From positions 2,093,712 through 2,157,711 of the forward strand of contig JAJEKV010000093.1 of the NCBI GenBank assembly GCA_021234155.1: a stretch of 64,000 bases of DNA, written 5' to 3'. Shown one piece after another: positions 23,240-36,499 of this stretch. Source of the stretch: Isoetes taiwanensis (Eukaryota > Streptophyta > Lycopodiopsida > Isoetales > Isoetaceae). The translations under genes and the position numbers were made by a program. Positions within the stretch are counted from its first letter, which is position 1. Every line of letters begins with the position of its first letter. The notes below the pieces were generated by a model. It was given only the letters and a program-made list of their open reading frames with translations, was not told the DNA's origin and did not search any database.

Positions 23240-24075
23240 AGGTGACTAAGGTATTAGCCAAGAATAGACAAGAAAAAACATCTTCAAGATGAAAGCAAGT
23301 AGAATCAAAGGCAACTTTAGCGATGTCATCATCAGAAACAAATATGCACTATTATCTTCGTCAAACAAACATCATCAAAAACAAATATGCACTATTAAAG
23401 CCACAATGTCAATATACATAACAACAATCGAACCAACAATTGTTGCTAACAAGATATTGTAGCATTTGAAGCCATCAGCTTTCTGTTCCACTAAATTGGT
23501 GACCTGCAGCTCAGACACAACTTACAGGGGCTCAGAATTAAAATAAGGAAGGTAAACACAGATGAAACTCATGAAAAAATACTCAGCCTGTAAGATGGCA
23601 AGCATATGTATTTTGAGCAAGATGGAGCGAATGTGGCTGAAGTTCATGAAATACACGTCCCTCTATTTGCTATGGTATAGAACATGTTGGATTTATATGG
23701 GATGCTGAAGCATTTGAACACATTGCACGCCAAGAGTTTGAATTGTATATAAAGCCAGCCTTTATGCATATTGTTGCTGCATCCCGTAAATTGGGTAGTA
23801 TATTATCTTCCTCCATCTGCAAAAGCCCTTTGGTAGTCTTCAATTCTGGCATCTTCACACTTTGTCTGCACCCTTTACAAAATTAAACAACATCTAAACA
23901 CTGCCAAAACTTTGCCTTGCACTATTTTTTTGTCGTACATAAAAAACATCACTTAAGGGAAAATCTCTTCACCTCGAAAGTGGCTTATAAGGAAGAACAT
24001 GTTCGAATATTTATGAGGATAACAAAAACTAACAAACAGTCCTGCTGAAGAAAACAGACGAATACCTTAGGGATT
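23240..24075. other. AT-rich intergenic, nothing recognised
   Basis: Only short minus-strand frames are present, the longest at 23670-23858, without a recognised domain. Confidence 0.4.
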
Positions 24076-24079
24076 ACAA

Positions 24080-24146
24080 ATGTTCTATTCTATTCTATTT
24101 TATTCTATTCTATTCTATTTTATTCTATTCTATTCTATTCTATTCT
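24080..24146. repeat. (TTCTA)n microsatellite
   Basis: About thirteen units of ATTCT, or ATTTT variants, run uninterrupted. A short complementary array (AGAAT)n occurs at 26858-26879. Confidence 0.95.
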
Positions 24147-24449
24147 TGATCTTCAACACTGATGCTGAGGCAATGTAATGCGGCCATCCAGACGCAAGCA
24201 CACTAAATGAGCATCTTGTTGCCCATAATTTGCAGACGAAAGAAGCACCTGCCCTTGCGGCCCTTGCCTTGGCTCCATCGAGATCTTTTCGAAACCCTAG
24301 AAATGGTTGCACGTTTTGTTTTTTCATGAAAAAAGGGCGTTCATCATAAGCCCTTGATCTTTTTGAATTAAAAGAGCTTTTCTTTGTAAGCCCTCCGATC
24401 TTAACCATTGAGGAGGATGAAACAAAAATTGCGCAAATTGCATGCAAAA

Positions 24450-25050
24450 ACTTGGTGTACTCTAGATGTACTAATTAGTACACCTCATGTAATACGACCA
24501 CCAAATCATATAAAAACCATAGGCAAAATTGTACAAAAACACAAAAACAAAAAACCATGTTATTGTGCTATATATTCATCTGGAAGTAATTGAGATTATA
24601 TGAAAGGCCAAATTTAATATCTTTCTTCAGTCTCTTGGAAAAAACAACGATGTGGAATCCACCTCGCATTTAATCACATGTAAAGTAAACTCCACAAATA
24701 CCAATATGTCACCATAGATAACATAAACAGCATAAACTTAACTTAGAGGATGTTGCAGACATGTACCCTGAACTTGTTATCTTTGGCACATTGGAGAAAG
24801 TTATATGCCTTGGCAATGGTTGCCAATATTCTGCTAAAGCGATGCTATGCTTTATGTTGGATTACCATTTAGCTTGGGCAATAATGTTTGTGTTTGTAGC
24901 TTTGCATTGAATCATTCCATGTATAAAGGAGTTTGCTACATCTAATGCAAGAATTTTTAGAATAGAATGTTTTTTTAAGAGCCAAACGTGCAGTTCCATT
25001 AGCACCATATGTTGCATTTGCAGAATCTGTACCCAACAATATGGGTTGTT
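24450..25050. other. AT-rich intergenic, nothing recognised
   Basis: No supported gene, RNA or repeat. The minus-strand frame at 24130-24447 (105 residues, Lys/Arg-rich) is open but matches nothing I know. Confidence 0.4.
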
Positions 25051-25052
25051 CC

Positions 25053-25180
25053 TCAAGAAATTTTTGAAATGTCATAATGAATTATGTTATATTCTCAAGA
25101 AATTTTTGAAATGTCATAATGAATTATGTTATATTCTATAGTCAATTGATTTATTTCTACAATATGAGTTGTTCTTTAAG
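25053..25180. repeat. 42-bp duplication within a dispersed repeat copy
   Basis: Two identical 42-bp units at 25053-25094 and 25095-25136 contain AATGAATTATGTTATATTCT. The second continues into 'GTCAATTGATTTATTTCTAC'. This is the same family as the repeats at 31381-31772, 40578-40640 and 59030-59110. Confidence 0.75.
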
Positions 25181-26278
25181 AAATTTTCAAAGTGCCATCT
25201 TCTTTTTTATTTTAAGTTGGAGTTGGGAACCGTGCGGAAAATGCCCTTGTTGCAAGATGCGGCATTTCCTTTGTCCCTTATGGATATTTTGAATTTTAAG
25301 CTAAATTCACTCTTGGCGGGATGGAATTTTATTTTATTTTTTTTTTTTTAGGGAGCGGGTGGATTTTTATATTATATAATAAAAGGTACAATGTTTCAAA
25401 GCAAGAACGCAATTACTCTGGGAGTAATCTCAACATCTTCATCTTCTTCTTGCGAAACTTATTAGATGCTCTAAGAGCAAGATTTTACAAAAATTGCTCT
25501 AGCTGATGCACTTGAAAGGATCAAATAGTCATCCTGCCTGGTAACCAGAAGATGTATGATGATACATGAACAAGCCCTCTGTAGGCTCCCGAATGATGGT
25601 ACTCGGCTAGAAAAATTGAGCAGATCTTCCCGAGATATTTGAAAATAAAATGGGAATATCGACATAGTATATGTATGAAAGGAGTAAAATAGAATGAAGC
25701 TCAAGCATCGATTGAAAGCAAGCACTCACCCAAACATATCGATTCGAGCATAAACCCGGCCAAGCATCGATTACTTGTTTTGGTTATCGCGGTTCTTGGC
25801 ATAGCGATGCAAAGAACCGAAGTGCTTAAATTAATCATTTTATCAAAAGCGTCATACAATCTGGCGCCTATAATCTTTCCATTCAAATCTCAAAATCTTA
25901 AGATCAATCCACAAGAATCCACTATCCAAGAAACATCATTCTAGATCATCCTAAACATCATCAAGACCTTTCTGCTAGAAAGAAAGAGCAGGACGAAGGG
26001 AAAGAAGCAGGGACGAAGGGATAGAGAACCTGGGTAAAATATTTAATTCAAAAATCTGAAACTTCATCACTTACTAGTGCTTTGCCCAATTTCTGCTCCA
26101 TCTTATGGGCATCTGCGTCGTTTCGATGTGTCTTGGCCAGAAAGAAAGGTAGAAACTAGCATCTCCAGCAATAAAAAATCTGTCCTATACCTGTTACTAG
26201 AGATTTGCCTGCCCTTCCAAACTTCCGAGGAAAAACATAGAGCTTCTCTTGAAGCAAAAAATGCCACGTTAGTGGCTT
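25181..26278. other. AT-rich intergenic, nothing recognised
   Basis: No supported coding sequence. The short minus-strand frames at 25471-25725 and 25701-25886 have no recognised domain. Confidence 0.4.
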
Positions 26279-26380
26279 ACCAGCAAGAGATCTAGAAAGA
26301 ACCGCTTTGATGCTGCTACAGGTTCTTGAATTTCCAGAAAACAAGTTCTGCATCAGACGCCAATTTCCTGCTAGCATCAT
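26279..26380 (-). CDS. Possible first exon with basic N-terminal presequence
   Basis: Reading minus from 26380, the frame begins MMLAGNWRLMQNLFSGNSRT and continues CSSIKAVLSRSLA. It then reaches a strong splice donor (G|GTAAGC). The stretch is rich in Arg, Ser and hydrophobic residues with no acidic residue, like a mitochondrial or plastid targeting peptide. A GC-richer segment directly upstream (26390-26480) could be a promoter or 5' leader. I could not find the next exon, so product and reality of the gene are open. Confidence 0.3.
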
Positions 26381-28139
26381 AATCTCTGACCTGGAAAGAG
26401 CTAAAGAGCCAAATTGCTGACGGGAGGATAGGCGGTTCCTTCCTCCTCGCCGCCCTAGCCGTAGCGCGCAGTTAAATCGCCAAGAACCATTTTTCTACTC
26501 CGGGATGGAATTTTGAATGTATGCGATTGAGGAGGAGGAGCGCCTGGTAGCTTAGGTGCTAAGTAGTGCGGCATGGCAGGTGAGTTTATCTTCGCGCCTC
26601 TTAACAATCTCTAGAGTTTATATGTGTTTACAAACAACTTTACCTTCGGTTTTATGTCTGCTTTGCAGCATTGTATTGGCATTTCATAGTTAGAGCTCTG
26701 TACGCGTACTTGCACGGTGAAAACACTAGTGAAATTGAGGTAATATGTCATTCTTTCATGTTCAGATAGCGAACAAACTTTTTGCAAGCAAATGCCTTTT
26801 GATCTGGTAGTGTTGACTTCTGATCTATTATTTCCCTTGCTCATGTGATTGGGTCTAAGAATAGAATAGAATAGAATAAAGTTTTTAATCTACTCAACAA
26901 GGTATTGGCTTATATTTCTATGCATGTGATCCAAAATGTGAGTGGTATGAGGCATGTAATTGAAGTACAACATTTTGAAAGAAAATTTAAGAAGGCTTTA
27001 CTAATTATGTTGAGGTTCTGGGTGTACTACAACTTAGGGTCTGTTGCCAAAATGCAGTGCTCTGAGATACACCAAAATACATGCAGATTTAAATGTTTAC
27101 CTTCTTCACTTTTGCTTTTTATTTAAACAGCCATTATTTTTTTAACTACATTTCTACCTCAATTTTTCGAAGTTGAGCTAAATGAGTTGTACAAGAAGAA
27201 GAAGATAGCCTTTGAGCTGAAGCAAGGGTTGCTAAACTGTAAAATTCCTTGAAGAATGCTAATAATCAATGCTTTATGCTATTTGACGAAGTGCAAAAGG
27301 CATAGAAAGTTGCTCCAGGTTGTTCCTTTGCCCTGTTTTTCCATATGTGCAAATTTGTTGTTTCATGTTTCAAATATCTTAGTGTTATTCTTTGCTCTTT
27401 TTTACTTTGCGTCTAGAAGGATCATCTACCTTCAAGCTTCCTTTCCAGTTCTTGGAGAGCAAGGGGATGTGCAAATTTGTCGCTTAGAAGGTAAGCTTTT
27501 TGCACAAGGATTTGGATTGCGACTTTGAAAGCTGGGAGAAGGCCATATTCCAAAGGTAAAGAGAGGTGTCTACTCCCTTTTTTCTTTTCTTTTCTCTTTT
27601 AATGCATTCTATAAGTGGTTCTCTTTTGTACATGCAAAAGCTCGATTCCTTAATCCTATTGTGCTACGACACTAGAAGCTTTCACTTGATGAAGAATTGG
27701 GGTTATTTAATTCTAACAAGCATAAGTGCTTTGCTACAAGCAGGTTGGCAATTTAATTCTTTTATTCTTTTCTTTTGAGGCTGGAAAAAGATGTGAATAA
27801 TTGCATATGGGAACTACATCTCATATATATCCTTTTCTTGCAGATAGAAGAAAATGCTTTGATGCCGTAAGCTACATTGAGGTATGTGGCAAGATCTATT
27901 CTATATTGCTCTTTATAGTGTTGACGCCTTTATTGCCTTTACGTTCTATTAATAGGTTATAAAGCTATAGTTTCTTTAAGTACTTTTAGGCTGTGGCCAT
28001 GGAAGATTTATGTGCTTTTCACTCTTTGAAATAGATTATTTAAATTGCATGAGCAGCATTGTTCTATGTATGTGTATATTGTGTCTAGATATACTCTTCC
28101 AAGTGCCCAACTGCTCAACTTCTATGGTACATTTTAATT
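26381..28139. other. AT-rich, scattered exon-like scraps only
   Basis: No gene can be assembled. A short exon-like run at about 27166-27240 (plus) reads FFEVELNELYKKKKIAFELK and is not recognised. The microsatellite (AGAAT)n is at 26858-26879. Confidence 0.35.
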
Positions 28140-28275
28140 GCAGCTTATGCTTGTCACGGACAATTCAAAAATTCTTTTGAGCTTTTCCAGCATATGCCAG
28201 AACAGAATGTTGTCTTATGGAATGCTTTGCTTGCAGGGATTACTCAACATGGCGATCTTAAAGAAGCCCTTCCAA
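28140..28275 (+). pseudogene. PPR-protein fragment
   Basis: The frame reads AAYACHGQFKNSFELFQHM, followed by PEQNVVLWNALLAGITQHGD. This is the classic junction of two PPR motifs (AYxxxGxxxxAxxLFxxMPxxNVVxWNALLAGxxxHG). It is preceded by a plausible acceptor (AATTGCAG). No further PPR exons lie nearby on this strand, so this is a stranded exon or a pseudogene piece. Confidence 0.6.
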
Positions 28276-31200
28276 ATCTTTTATTGTTGCTATCTTGCAT
28301 TTACCGTTTGAATGCTTCATATAATTATTTAATTCTTGCATTGTCTCATAATTCTACTAGATATTTCCTCTCAAACTCTTTTTCATTTTTTTTGCAACAT
28401 ATGTTAAAGCCCGTTGTGACTATGATCGATATCCGCAAATGATAGGTAAATCAACCCAATTTTATATATTAATAATTTGATCCGTAACATTACGTTTAGG
28501 ATTTAGGTGATTCAATATCTTGTGTGAGATAAGGTGGCATGTAAGCGCATATTTTAATATTATCCCATGTTGCTCCATCATAGCTTTAAAAAAATTCATC
28601 ATGGGGGCCTTGACTATGGAATACCATCTTCGGGTTCTTTGGGTTTTGAGTATATTTTATCTCAATATTTTTTGGCAATTTGTTTTGCATTTCAATATCT
28701 TTGGCAGGGATGCATAATTGCGTAATTAGTCGTTCTTATTACTGGAGGTCTTGGTGAGCATGAAGAATATGCATTTGGATCTTTTGTATGCTTGGTGGGC
28801 GGAAATATTTAAAATGCAACTATTCAAGACACAAATGCATCAAGGCATACACGTACTGGCATTTTTCTAAATGTACATGGTAATTTTCCCTTTCAAATAT
28901 ATTGCATTATATTTAGCAGTCTACCTATTAGGAATATTATTAGTTGTGGGATGTATCCCAATGGCAATTTGATAAAGACAAGAAATGCTAGCTGGTTAAA
29001 TATTCGTTTGTCTCAACAAGTTTAAATGCATGTTAGGATCGGATTTCACGTGTATAGATTTACTAACTAGGGCATTTACAAGGTCTACTATCAAATGCAG
29101 TAAATTAGAATGATTTCTAGGAGGTGGACATCTTCTCCTGCATGGATATTCCACTACAAATTGCAACTTCAATCTATGTTTTTTGCACTAAATATTCGTC
29201 AATACAGTGAGTTTGCCTTGGATCTGTAGAATGCATCAAAGATGCCACAGATGCAAGGAACAACAATGAGTATATCTTACATACATAGCCAAAAAAGAAA
29301 AAAGATTTACAAGAAGTTAGGCAAGAGTGTTTCTATGAGAAAAGTGTTCAAATGTACCTTTAATGCACGAAAAGTCAAGAGATATGGTTATTGTTCCTGT
29401 TCTTTTTTCCTCGTTTTTCTTCCAATATATAATTGATGTTGTTTGCATATGCAGGTAGAATTGTATGAATTGTTCAAGGAAGGAAGGAAGGAAGGAACAC
29501 CATCCACAGCTAGGTCTTAGGAAAGTCGAATATTTAGGTAGCTACTATAACAAGCAGGCCAATCTCAAATACATTTACACCATTATGAATATTTTAGTAA
29601 CATTTTTCCAAGTTCTGTTTAAATACATTTCGCATAGCTCAACAGAGGTAATGAACTAGCCTTTTACTATTACCTGCGGATTTGTACAGATGTTATATTT
29701 TACGTGGCATACATCATCATAGTTGTTTTAGTATAGAGTTTTAAATTTAAAAACAGACCAATGCAAATTGGAGAATGATCATGTGGTTCATGGAATAATT
29801 TAAGGGCTAAACTTAGCTATTTGGCGATTTTTTAGCACATTTTTAAAAAAGATTGGCTAAAGTAAATGGAAAAAATTGGGAAAAAAATAATAATTTTAGC
29901 TTAACTTTTTTCGGGACTGCACCAACCCTTGAGCTCTTTAGCCAAGCGCTAGAAAGTAAGAGCGTGAAATTTTGTAGTGTTTAGCTAAACCATAGAAACT
30001 TTTAGAATGAATTTTGGGCTAGTTTAGCTAACATCATTCTAGTTTATATGAAATATATAACTAGTAGTTTAGTTTCTAGCATTATGAATTAATTCGAGTC
30101 CTAGACTTTACTAGTTAGCATTATTTTAGAATGTTTTCACAAAGAAAATGACTAAAATAAGTGGAATATATTGAAAAAAAGTATAGTAATTTGGTTTAAT
30201 ATTTTTTGTTAGCCACACAATAGAAATTTTTGGGATGATATTTGGGTTAGTTTAGCTAAACGCTAGAAAGTATGAGAGGAAAAATGTATAGAGTTTAGCT
30301 AAACTACAGAAAGTTTTGGGATTAATATCGAGCAAGTTTAGCTAAAGTCATTCTGGCTAATAAGAAATATGCGATTAGTAATTTATTCCCTGATGTGGTT
30401 GCAGATAGGTAAGTTCCATTGCATTTGTGATGGTGACTGGATTGAATCCATGAGCAGCTCCTGTAATTGGCTCATACATTGCCCTTATAGGCAGTTAGGT
30501 TTTGCTTTAAGCTATAACTCATGCCTATTTGAAATGGAGATGGCGATGCGTTCATTTTCAAGACCGATGGTCCATCAAGATCTTATGTCCAACAGTTTCT
30601 ACTTGCAGGATATGTAGTCAGTGTATACAAGCATTGAACTATGATTTTGTGACATCCACATGTGTACTGGCCTGATCGACTTGATTTTATAATAATTCAG
30701 GATCGTTATACCTTCATGGTCATAGCGCGATGAAGAAAATTGAATGATTGTTGGCTTTGATAATTTAGTACTTGGATACTTTGTGGAACTTTAAGATTCA
30801 AATGTTTGTCCAATATTGATGCCTTGATTCACTTTGAAAGGCTCCTCAACCTTTGGTTGTTTTTTGGTGTTGGGAAACTCCACGTTTATTAGTTCCTTTG
30901 ATATATTTGTACACTATGTTTGTATTTATCATTTGTGAGTTGAATGAAATACCTCACCGAACTATTATTTTTGAGATTATTACTACTTAATTATAGCCCC
31001 AAGTGTAACTCTTGTAACATATTGTTTTGCCAATACCCATATTTATAACTTTGGTCAAAACGATTTGGCTATTAAATTTTGTAAGGCAATTAACCCAAGT
31101 CGAATCTAATCTTATGCCCATGCTCACTTGCATCGTTGCTTATATAAATACACATGCAAGTATTCGCAACATTTCCACGGGCTTATTTGACCACACTTTT

Positions 31201-31380
31201 AGATTTTACTATACTTTAAATTGCAACTACAAATTGGATTGTTATCTTCCATAAAACCCTAAACCATCTTAAGACCAATAAATAGTCCTAATTCTAAGCA
31301 AACCATGCCACTTTAATCCAACTACACATTCCATTATTTCTACCCATTCGATGCATGCATAAAAAGGCTAATGCCCGACC
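28276..31380. other. AT-rich intergenic, nothing recognised
   Basis: Three kilobases without a supported gene. A 'TTTAGCTAAAC' motif recurs several times between 29800 and 30360 in both orientations, suggesting an old degenerate repeat. A GGAAGGAAGG run lies near 29478-29497. Confidence 0.4.
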
Positions 31381-31772
31381 TCTAACACTATATTACATCT
31401 TTGGATGTGATTATACCTACTCCACACGTCAACAGACCTCTAACACTATATTACATCTTACCGTCAACCATTAATCTTAGGGCAAAGGTTTCTAGTAATG
31501 AGTTATGTTATATTCTATGTGGTCAATCGATTTATTTGCAGCGACAAACAATGTTTATGAACAGTGAGCAAAAGGTTTCTAATAATGAATTATGTTATAT
31601 TCTATGTGGTCAACTCTGATTTATTTGTAGAGCAAACAATGTTTATGAGCAGTGAGCAAAGGTTTCTAATAATGAATTATGTTATATTCTATGTGGTCAA
31701 TGATTTATTTGTAGCGACAAACAATGTTTATGAACAAGTGAGCAAAGGTTTCTAATAATGAATTATGATATA
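31381..31772. repeat. Tandem repeat array interrupted by the 8.8-kb insertion
   Basis: It starts with two copies of 'CTCTAACACTATATTACATC', then about three and a half units (near 31480, 31567, 31657 and 31747) of roughly 90 bp. These carry 'AATGAATTATGTTATATTCT', 'TATGTGGTCAA', 'GATTTATTTG' and 'ACAATGTTTATGAACA'. The last unit is cut after ATGATATA by the insertion and resumes at 40578. A reverse-oriented relative lies at 59030-59270. Confidence 0.85.
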
Positions 31773-34700
31773 GGGAGGGTGCCCATGAAGTTTCCACTTA
31801 AGGAAACATATTTTATTATGATGGGCAAATTTTTTAAGTCCTCTTTTTTAGCATACCATATTGAAGCTTAAGTCCTTAGGGTTTCAATTGATCCCACACA
31901 ACAGAGTTTTGATAAATTTGGAGTTGGCTAGGAAGGTTTTAAGTCGGGGAGGTTAATTCACCCCAATAGACCACCGCGTACCCTTGATTGGACCACAAAG
32001 TGCCCTTTAATGGACCCACCGATTACCCTTCAATGGACCACACGGGACCTTCAGCGGACTACATTGGAACCTTTAAGAGCAAAGCGATCTTCCAAAATTT
32101 ATGTACAACAAAGGTCCTAAACTATTTTCAACCGGAATGGATTGTTGCGGTGTGACCATTCGTGTCTCGACCCTAGACCATGGATTTCCTACATAATGCA
32201 CAAATAATGTGGCCATCCAACGAGTCCATGGCGGTGTTGGAGCTGCCTTCTTGGGTTCCTTGGGAACATCTAGCATAGGTCCGGCATCCCCAACATTACC
32301 AATGTTAGATTGAGGAGCGCCGAAGCTTTGTAACAGCTTTTCCTCTTTTTTGGCATCAACGCCGAGGCATTACTTCAAGCAGGAAATTTCCACCATTCCA
32401 TATAGCACGTAACTTTTAAAAGTTCAAACAAAATGTGCAATCGGTATGATGATGGAAAATAGGAACGATGTGAGTGCCATGGTGCAACTGTCAAGTAAAA
32501 GCCCGTAAGATGGGATACATAACAACCCTCCTTTTGTCTCCAAGTAGGCCACTAACACGCCACCGATATTGTTGGCTCTTGCGCCTTCTGGAAAGCTCCC
32601 TGTTTCAATACCCAAACATTTCAAACTTTAGCCGCAAGCAACTCCAAAGAATAAACTTTTTCAGACTTGAATGATCAAGTAGAACTAGCATCATAAAATT
32701 AAGGCCGTATAAAATAACTTCCAAAGATAATTCGGACATTCTAGACAACCGGGGAATGCGGAAATAAAGATGTGTAATTGTTGTCTTTGCTTGTATACAA
32801 AGGCATGAACATACATCATATTGAAGAGCATACCCACCGATATGATGTCATACCCTCGGATCATTGAGCAATCGTTGTCGCCGTAAACCATTTACAATAA
32901 GAAAATATAGAGCACGCGGAACCTTGAGACAACCAATGGAGCGGTGAGCGACCATGTCCAATAAGGCCGATGTTCTTGCTGTGAGCCATGCAGGCCAAGG
33001 ACCAATCGCATCTCGGTGAATGAAGAGGAAATGTAACGGGGATCCCACCAACAATTGAATTCAAATGATCAAATGAAAAGCACCGGTGTTAAGTATCACA
33101 TGTTTGGTGCACTAAGTTGCAACAAAAGTTAAAATTTCAACATTTTTACGCAAATCTAAAATATCTTGGGTGTAGATTCCTTATAGTTACAATCATAAAT
33201 TTGATATTTGTTGCACGAAGGTACAAGTTGCAACCACAGCCAAGTTAAAAATTGTTTGTTCTCGAACATTTCGACCTGAAACTAATACACATTGGACAAA
33301 TCTTTCTACATTTGGCCACGCAAACAAGAACTGTCATGTTCATGCTAACAAAATGATCTTGAAGCGGTATATGATGTTTCTTTGGAGCTTGATCTAAGTA
33401 AAGGTGTAAATAAGGTCATCTATGATCATTTGAGATAAATTCAATTTCTTTACATTTGATCATTTGAATTCAATTGTTCTGAGGATTCATTTGAAAGCAA
33501 GAACAATTGACTTCGCATGACTTCGAAAAGGAGAAAGGAAAAAGAAGGAGACCTTGGGTGTTCCATAATGGGAAAATAGGCTGTAGATTTTAGTGTAACC
33601 TTCAACTGCCATCCACTGGTCTTCTCAAACCCTAGATAGCAATGACCAATGTTACATTCTTGCATGAATACTTGAAGAAAAATCATTGGATGTATACCAA
33701 ATGGCAAACAAAAATACAAGTATATCCTTTTAGCTGAAAAGGAAGATGGATAGAGTGGTTTGGGAGAGCGGACTCTTATACTTTACAAAGAACAGAGGAA
33801 GTTGGATACCTAAACAATTAATGCCCTCTCCCTATAATGCAATATTACTTGCCCACGAGCAAAGACTCCAAATAAAAGTTATTTGTTAATACTTCCGGGC
33901 ATCGAGGTTTTAAGAAGGCTCCAAAATAAATGATAAGAATCTGCGGTTAGCGGGGTGAAAAGGCTGAAGTCACGACCAATGGGTTGAAAGGGGTCTTGAC
34001 ATACGATAAACAAATTGAGTAATTACTAGGCTTAGCTACATGAATACTATACACACTCTAGCCAATCTTTTTAAAATTCAAGAGGGCATCCCAAGCGGCT
34101 CTTCTTCCTTACAAAGGAGAGTAGTGACATCATCATTTAAATTCTTTTGGAAGATAATACACAATTACGCTATGCTCTTTCTCGACCTTTGTACTTGCAC
34201 CCTTGCCTCCAAACACAAATTGAGCCCTAGTCTTTCATAACTTTTCACCCGCAAGCGGATGAAGTAATGTCGAACATTAATTCTTTTTGTTGACCAACAA
34301 AGCCGAGTAGGACTCTAAGGTATTACCAAGTTATCTACATAACGTTGTGCTTCCCATTGTAATTTCTCTACATCTTCTCGCATACTGCTCATAAAATAAG
34401 CTGCTAAGTGATAAACTATATAACAAACTACATGTCCATTAACAATTAAAAGGTTCCCCATTATGCTCGGTCACTTTGAAGGTAAATCAAGCTCCCCTCA
34501 CACTTGACAAAAACATGCAAGAACGTGTACCCAAAGAACATAAAAGAGGTATGTTGTTATCTTTGTGATTCAAACGCGGACACTTACCAAAGAATATATC
34601 TTGAGTAGATGAATTTGTCTTCTTACACCAATGCTAAACTTTGACCTATCCTAATGAGTCTCTATTTGTTCGCCATCATAATTTTTTTATGATGGCATTT

Positions 34701-35680
34701 GGAATCACATTGAAAGTCATTGACAAAGGATCCGAAACAAGCGTATCTTTGTGACATTGCTACCCTTGCTATAAAGTTGATTTCAAAGATATAAGTATGC
34801 ACAGTCATTCATTTGTTTTTTTCTTTTCTTTCTTCTTCTGTCTTCTTGCTGTGTTTCTACAGTTTCTCTGCAGTTCTTTTGCCTTGGTCATGTCTTCCTC
34901 AGCTTGTACAATGTCTTCATAAAACAAAGATTATATGAGTTCCCAGAGATGCCTCATGTCCTTCCATCAGTCAGCAAAAAATTCCTTACGCTTCAATAAC
35001 ATCTAAACATCAATCCACAAAAGAGATTTGGAGATGCCAAATTGGTTACCTGATTCAGCTGTGGCTCCAGGTCCAGCTCGTTATCACTGGTGTTTTGCAC
35101 TAGTTGCTTCCCATAGAGTCCCTCTGTATGCATGTTGTAGTCCTACGTTTCCTCCACCCTGCTGCTAGTTGATTATGGGATGTATTTGCTGATACCACCA
35201 TCTCTCTTAGGGGTCGGATTGCTTTTGCCAACCAATACTTTTCCACAATGCCAACCAAGAACTATTTGCTTGGTTGAGCATAAGCTCTCTCCTTCTTTCT
35301 TGCCACGGGGCTGCAGGTCAATGCAGCCCTTGATCGGATGATCATCTCACTCGCCTTGTCGGTTTGTTCTTGGCCATCGTGGTGCAAGAACTAAAAAGCC
35401 CGACAAATGCTAACGTGATAACATTGGAATCCGGTTATTTTAAAAGATCCAAAATATATCATGACAAAATGCTATCTTATATCGGCTTCAATCATCAAGC
35501 ATTTCATGTTCTTCATAAAAACAATGCACTTTGAGGCATTTTTTATTCAAAAAGCATATCCGAGTGTAGACATTGTTGTTTCTCGAATTATATTGTAGGG
35601 AAACTAATGGGCGTGGTGGGACTCATCAAGACACCATCTAGTTGGTGTTTGTAGTCGTAATAAGTCGACCCAATTCAAGA
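31773..35680. other. Interior of the insertion, nothing firmly recognised
   Basis: AT-rich with short frames, mostly on the minus strand, for example 32848-33054 and 33450-33719. I could not match them to a family. A run of 'GGACCACA' and 'GACCACCG'-like segments lies at 31965-32060. Confidence 0.4.
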
Positions 35681-35689
35681 GTACATCTT

Positions 35690-35985
35690 CAATCTGTTGA
35701 CATTGTCTAAGCATAAACTCATCAACTTACCAACAAACAATTCTTTCCATTTCAAGAGCTTACGCCATTGACCGGTAGCTTGGAAGAAAACCAATGCACC
35801 GGCGGGAACCACTCTAAATATTTGTTCGAAGCAGCTCCCAACTCGTCCACCGCAAACATTTGGAAAAGGTGTAACAAAGGGCTCATTGTCAAACCACAAC
35901 ATATGTTGTTCTTAATTTACACGAAATGAGAATCCATCCGCATGCTTATAGCTGGCATTTAAGTGGACATTCGGGCCCAATTGAA
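35690..35985 (-). pseudogene. FANCJ-like DNA helicase fragment
   Basis: On the minus strand one frame gives GPNVHLNASYKHADGFSFR. A second, after a stop, gives FEQIFRVVPAGALVFF directly followed by QATGQWRKL. Plant homologues of the FANCJ/BRIP1 iron-sulfur helicase have 'LNASYK.AD...FQD' about 20 residues before 'V.P.GALVFFPSYKLMEKL..RWQATGQW'. Here the PSYKLMEKL segment is missing and the frame is broken. FANCJ unwinds DNA during cross-link repair; this scrap cannot. It sits inside the TA-flanked insertion, which suggests capture. XPD/RTEL1 relatives are possible alternatives but match less well. Confidence 0.5.
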
Positions 35986-36499
35986 ACTCCATGACCAATA
36001 AGCGATAGATGGAGCATGGCCGAGAGAAAAAGATGTCAAACTAAGTGAGGTAAGAGAACCCAGGGAAAAAAAAAGGCTATACACGCTTATTCATATCTAT
36101 GACATGTGGCTTCAATGACGACCTCAAATGGTACGCCAAGCTTCGAGGTGAAAGAGTCCATTGGGGATAGAGTACTAAGGTAGCCCCGTTATGTTAGTCA
36201 AGCAATGCCTAGAGCGGTAGCCTTCTTACGGATAAAAGTCCTTTTCGGCTAGGCCCTTGATATTAAGCCCGAATGAGCATTACTAGCCTATCTCTATATT
36301 TTGGTATTCCTAAGCAGAAGATCGTAAAATATAAAAGAAAAAGGTTCTCTGACCCGGGCGTGAGAATGGCGGACGCGGGACTTTTTGCCACATCATCAAA
36401 TACAACGGCGGGATTTAGACACCACGGGCTTAGTGAACGGACCCATCCTTGGACTCCCATTCTTTGTGAACACAAAAAAAACACCATAATTGACAACTA

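Noticed and set aside
24130-24447. 105-residue minus-strand Lys/Arg-rich frame
   Set aside because: It runs directly into the TTCTA microsatellite and shows no domain, so it is probably chance.
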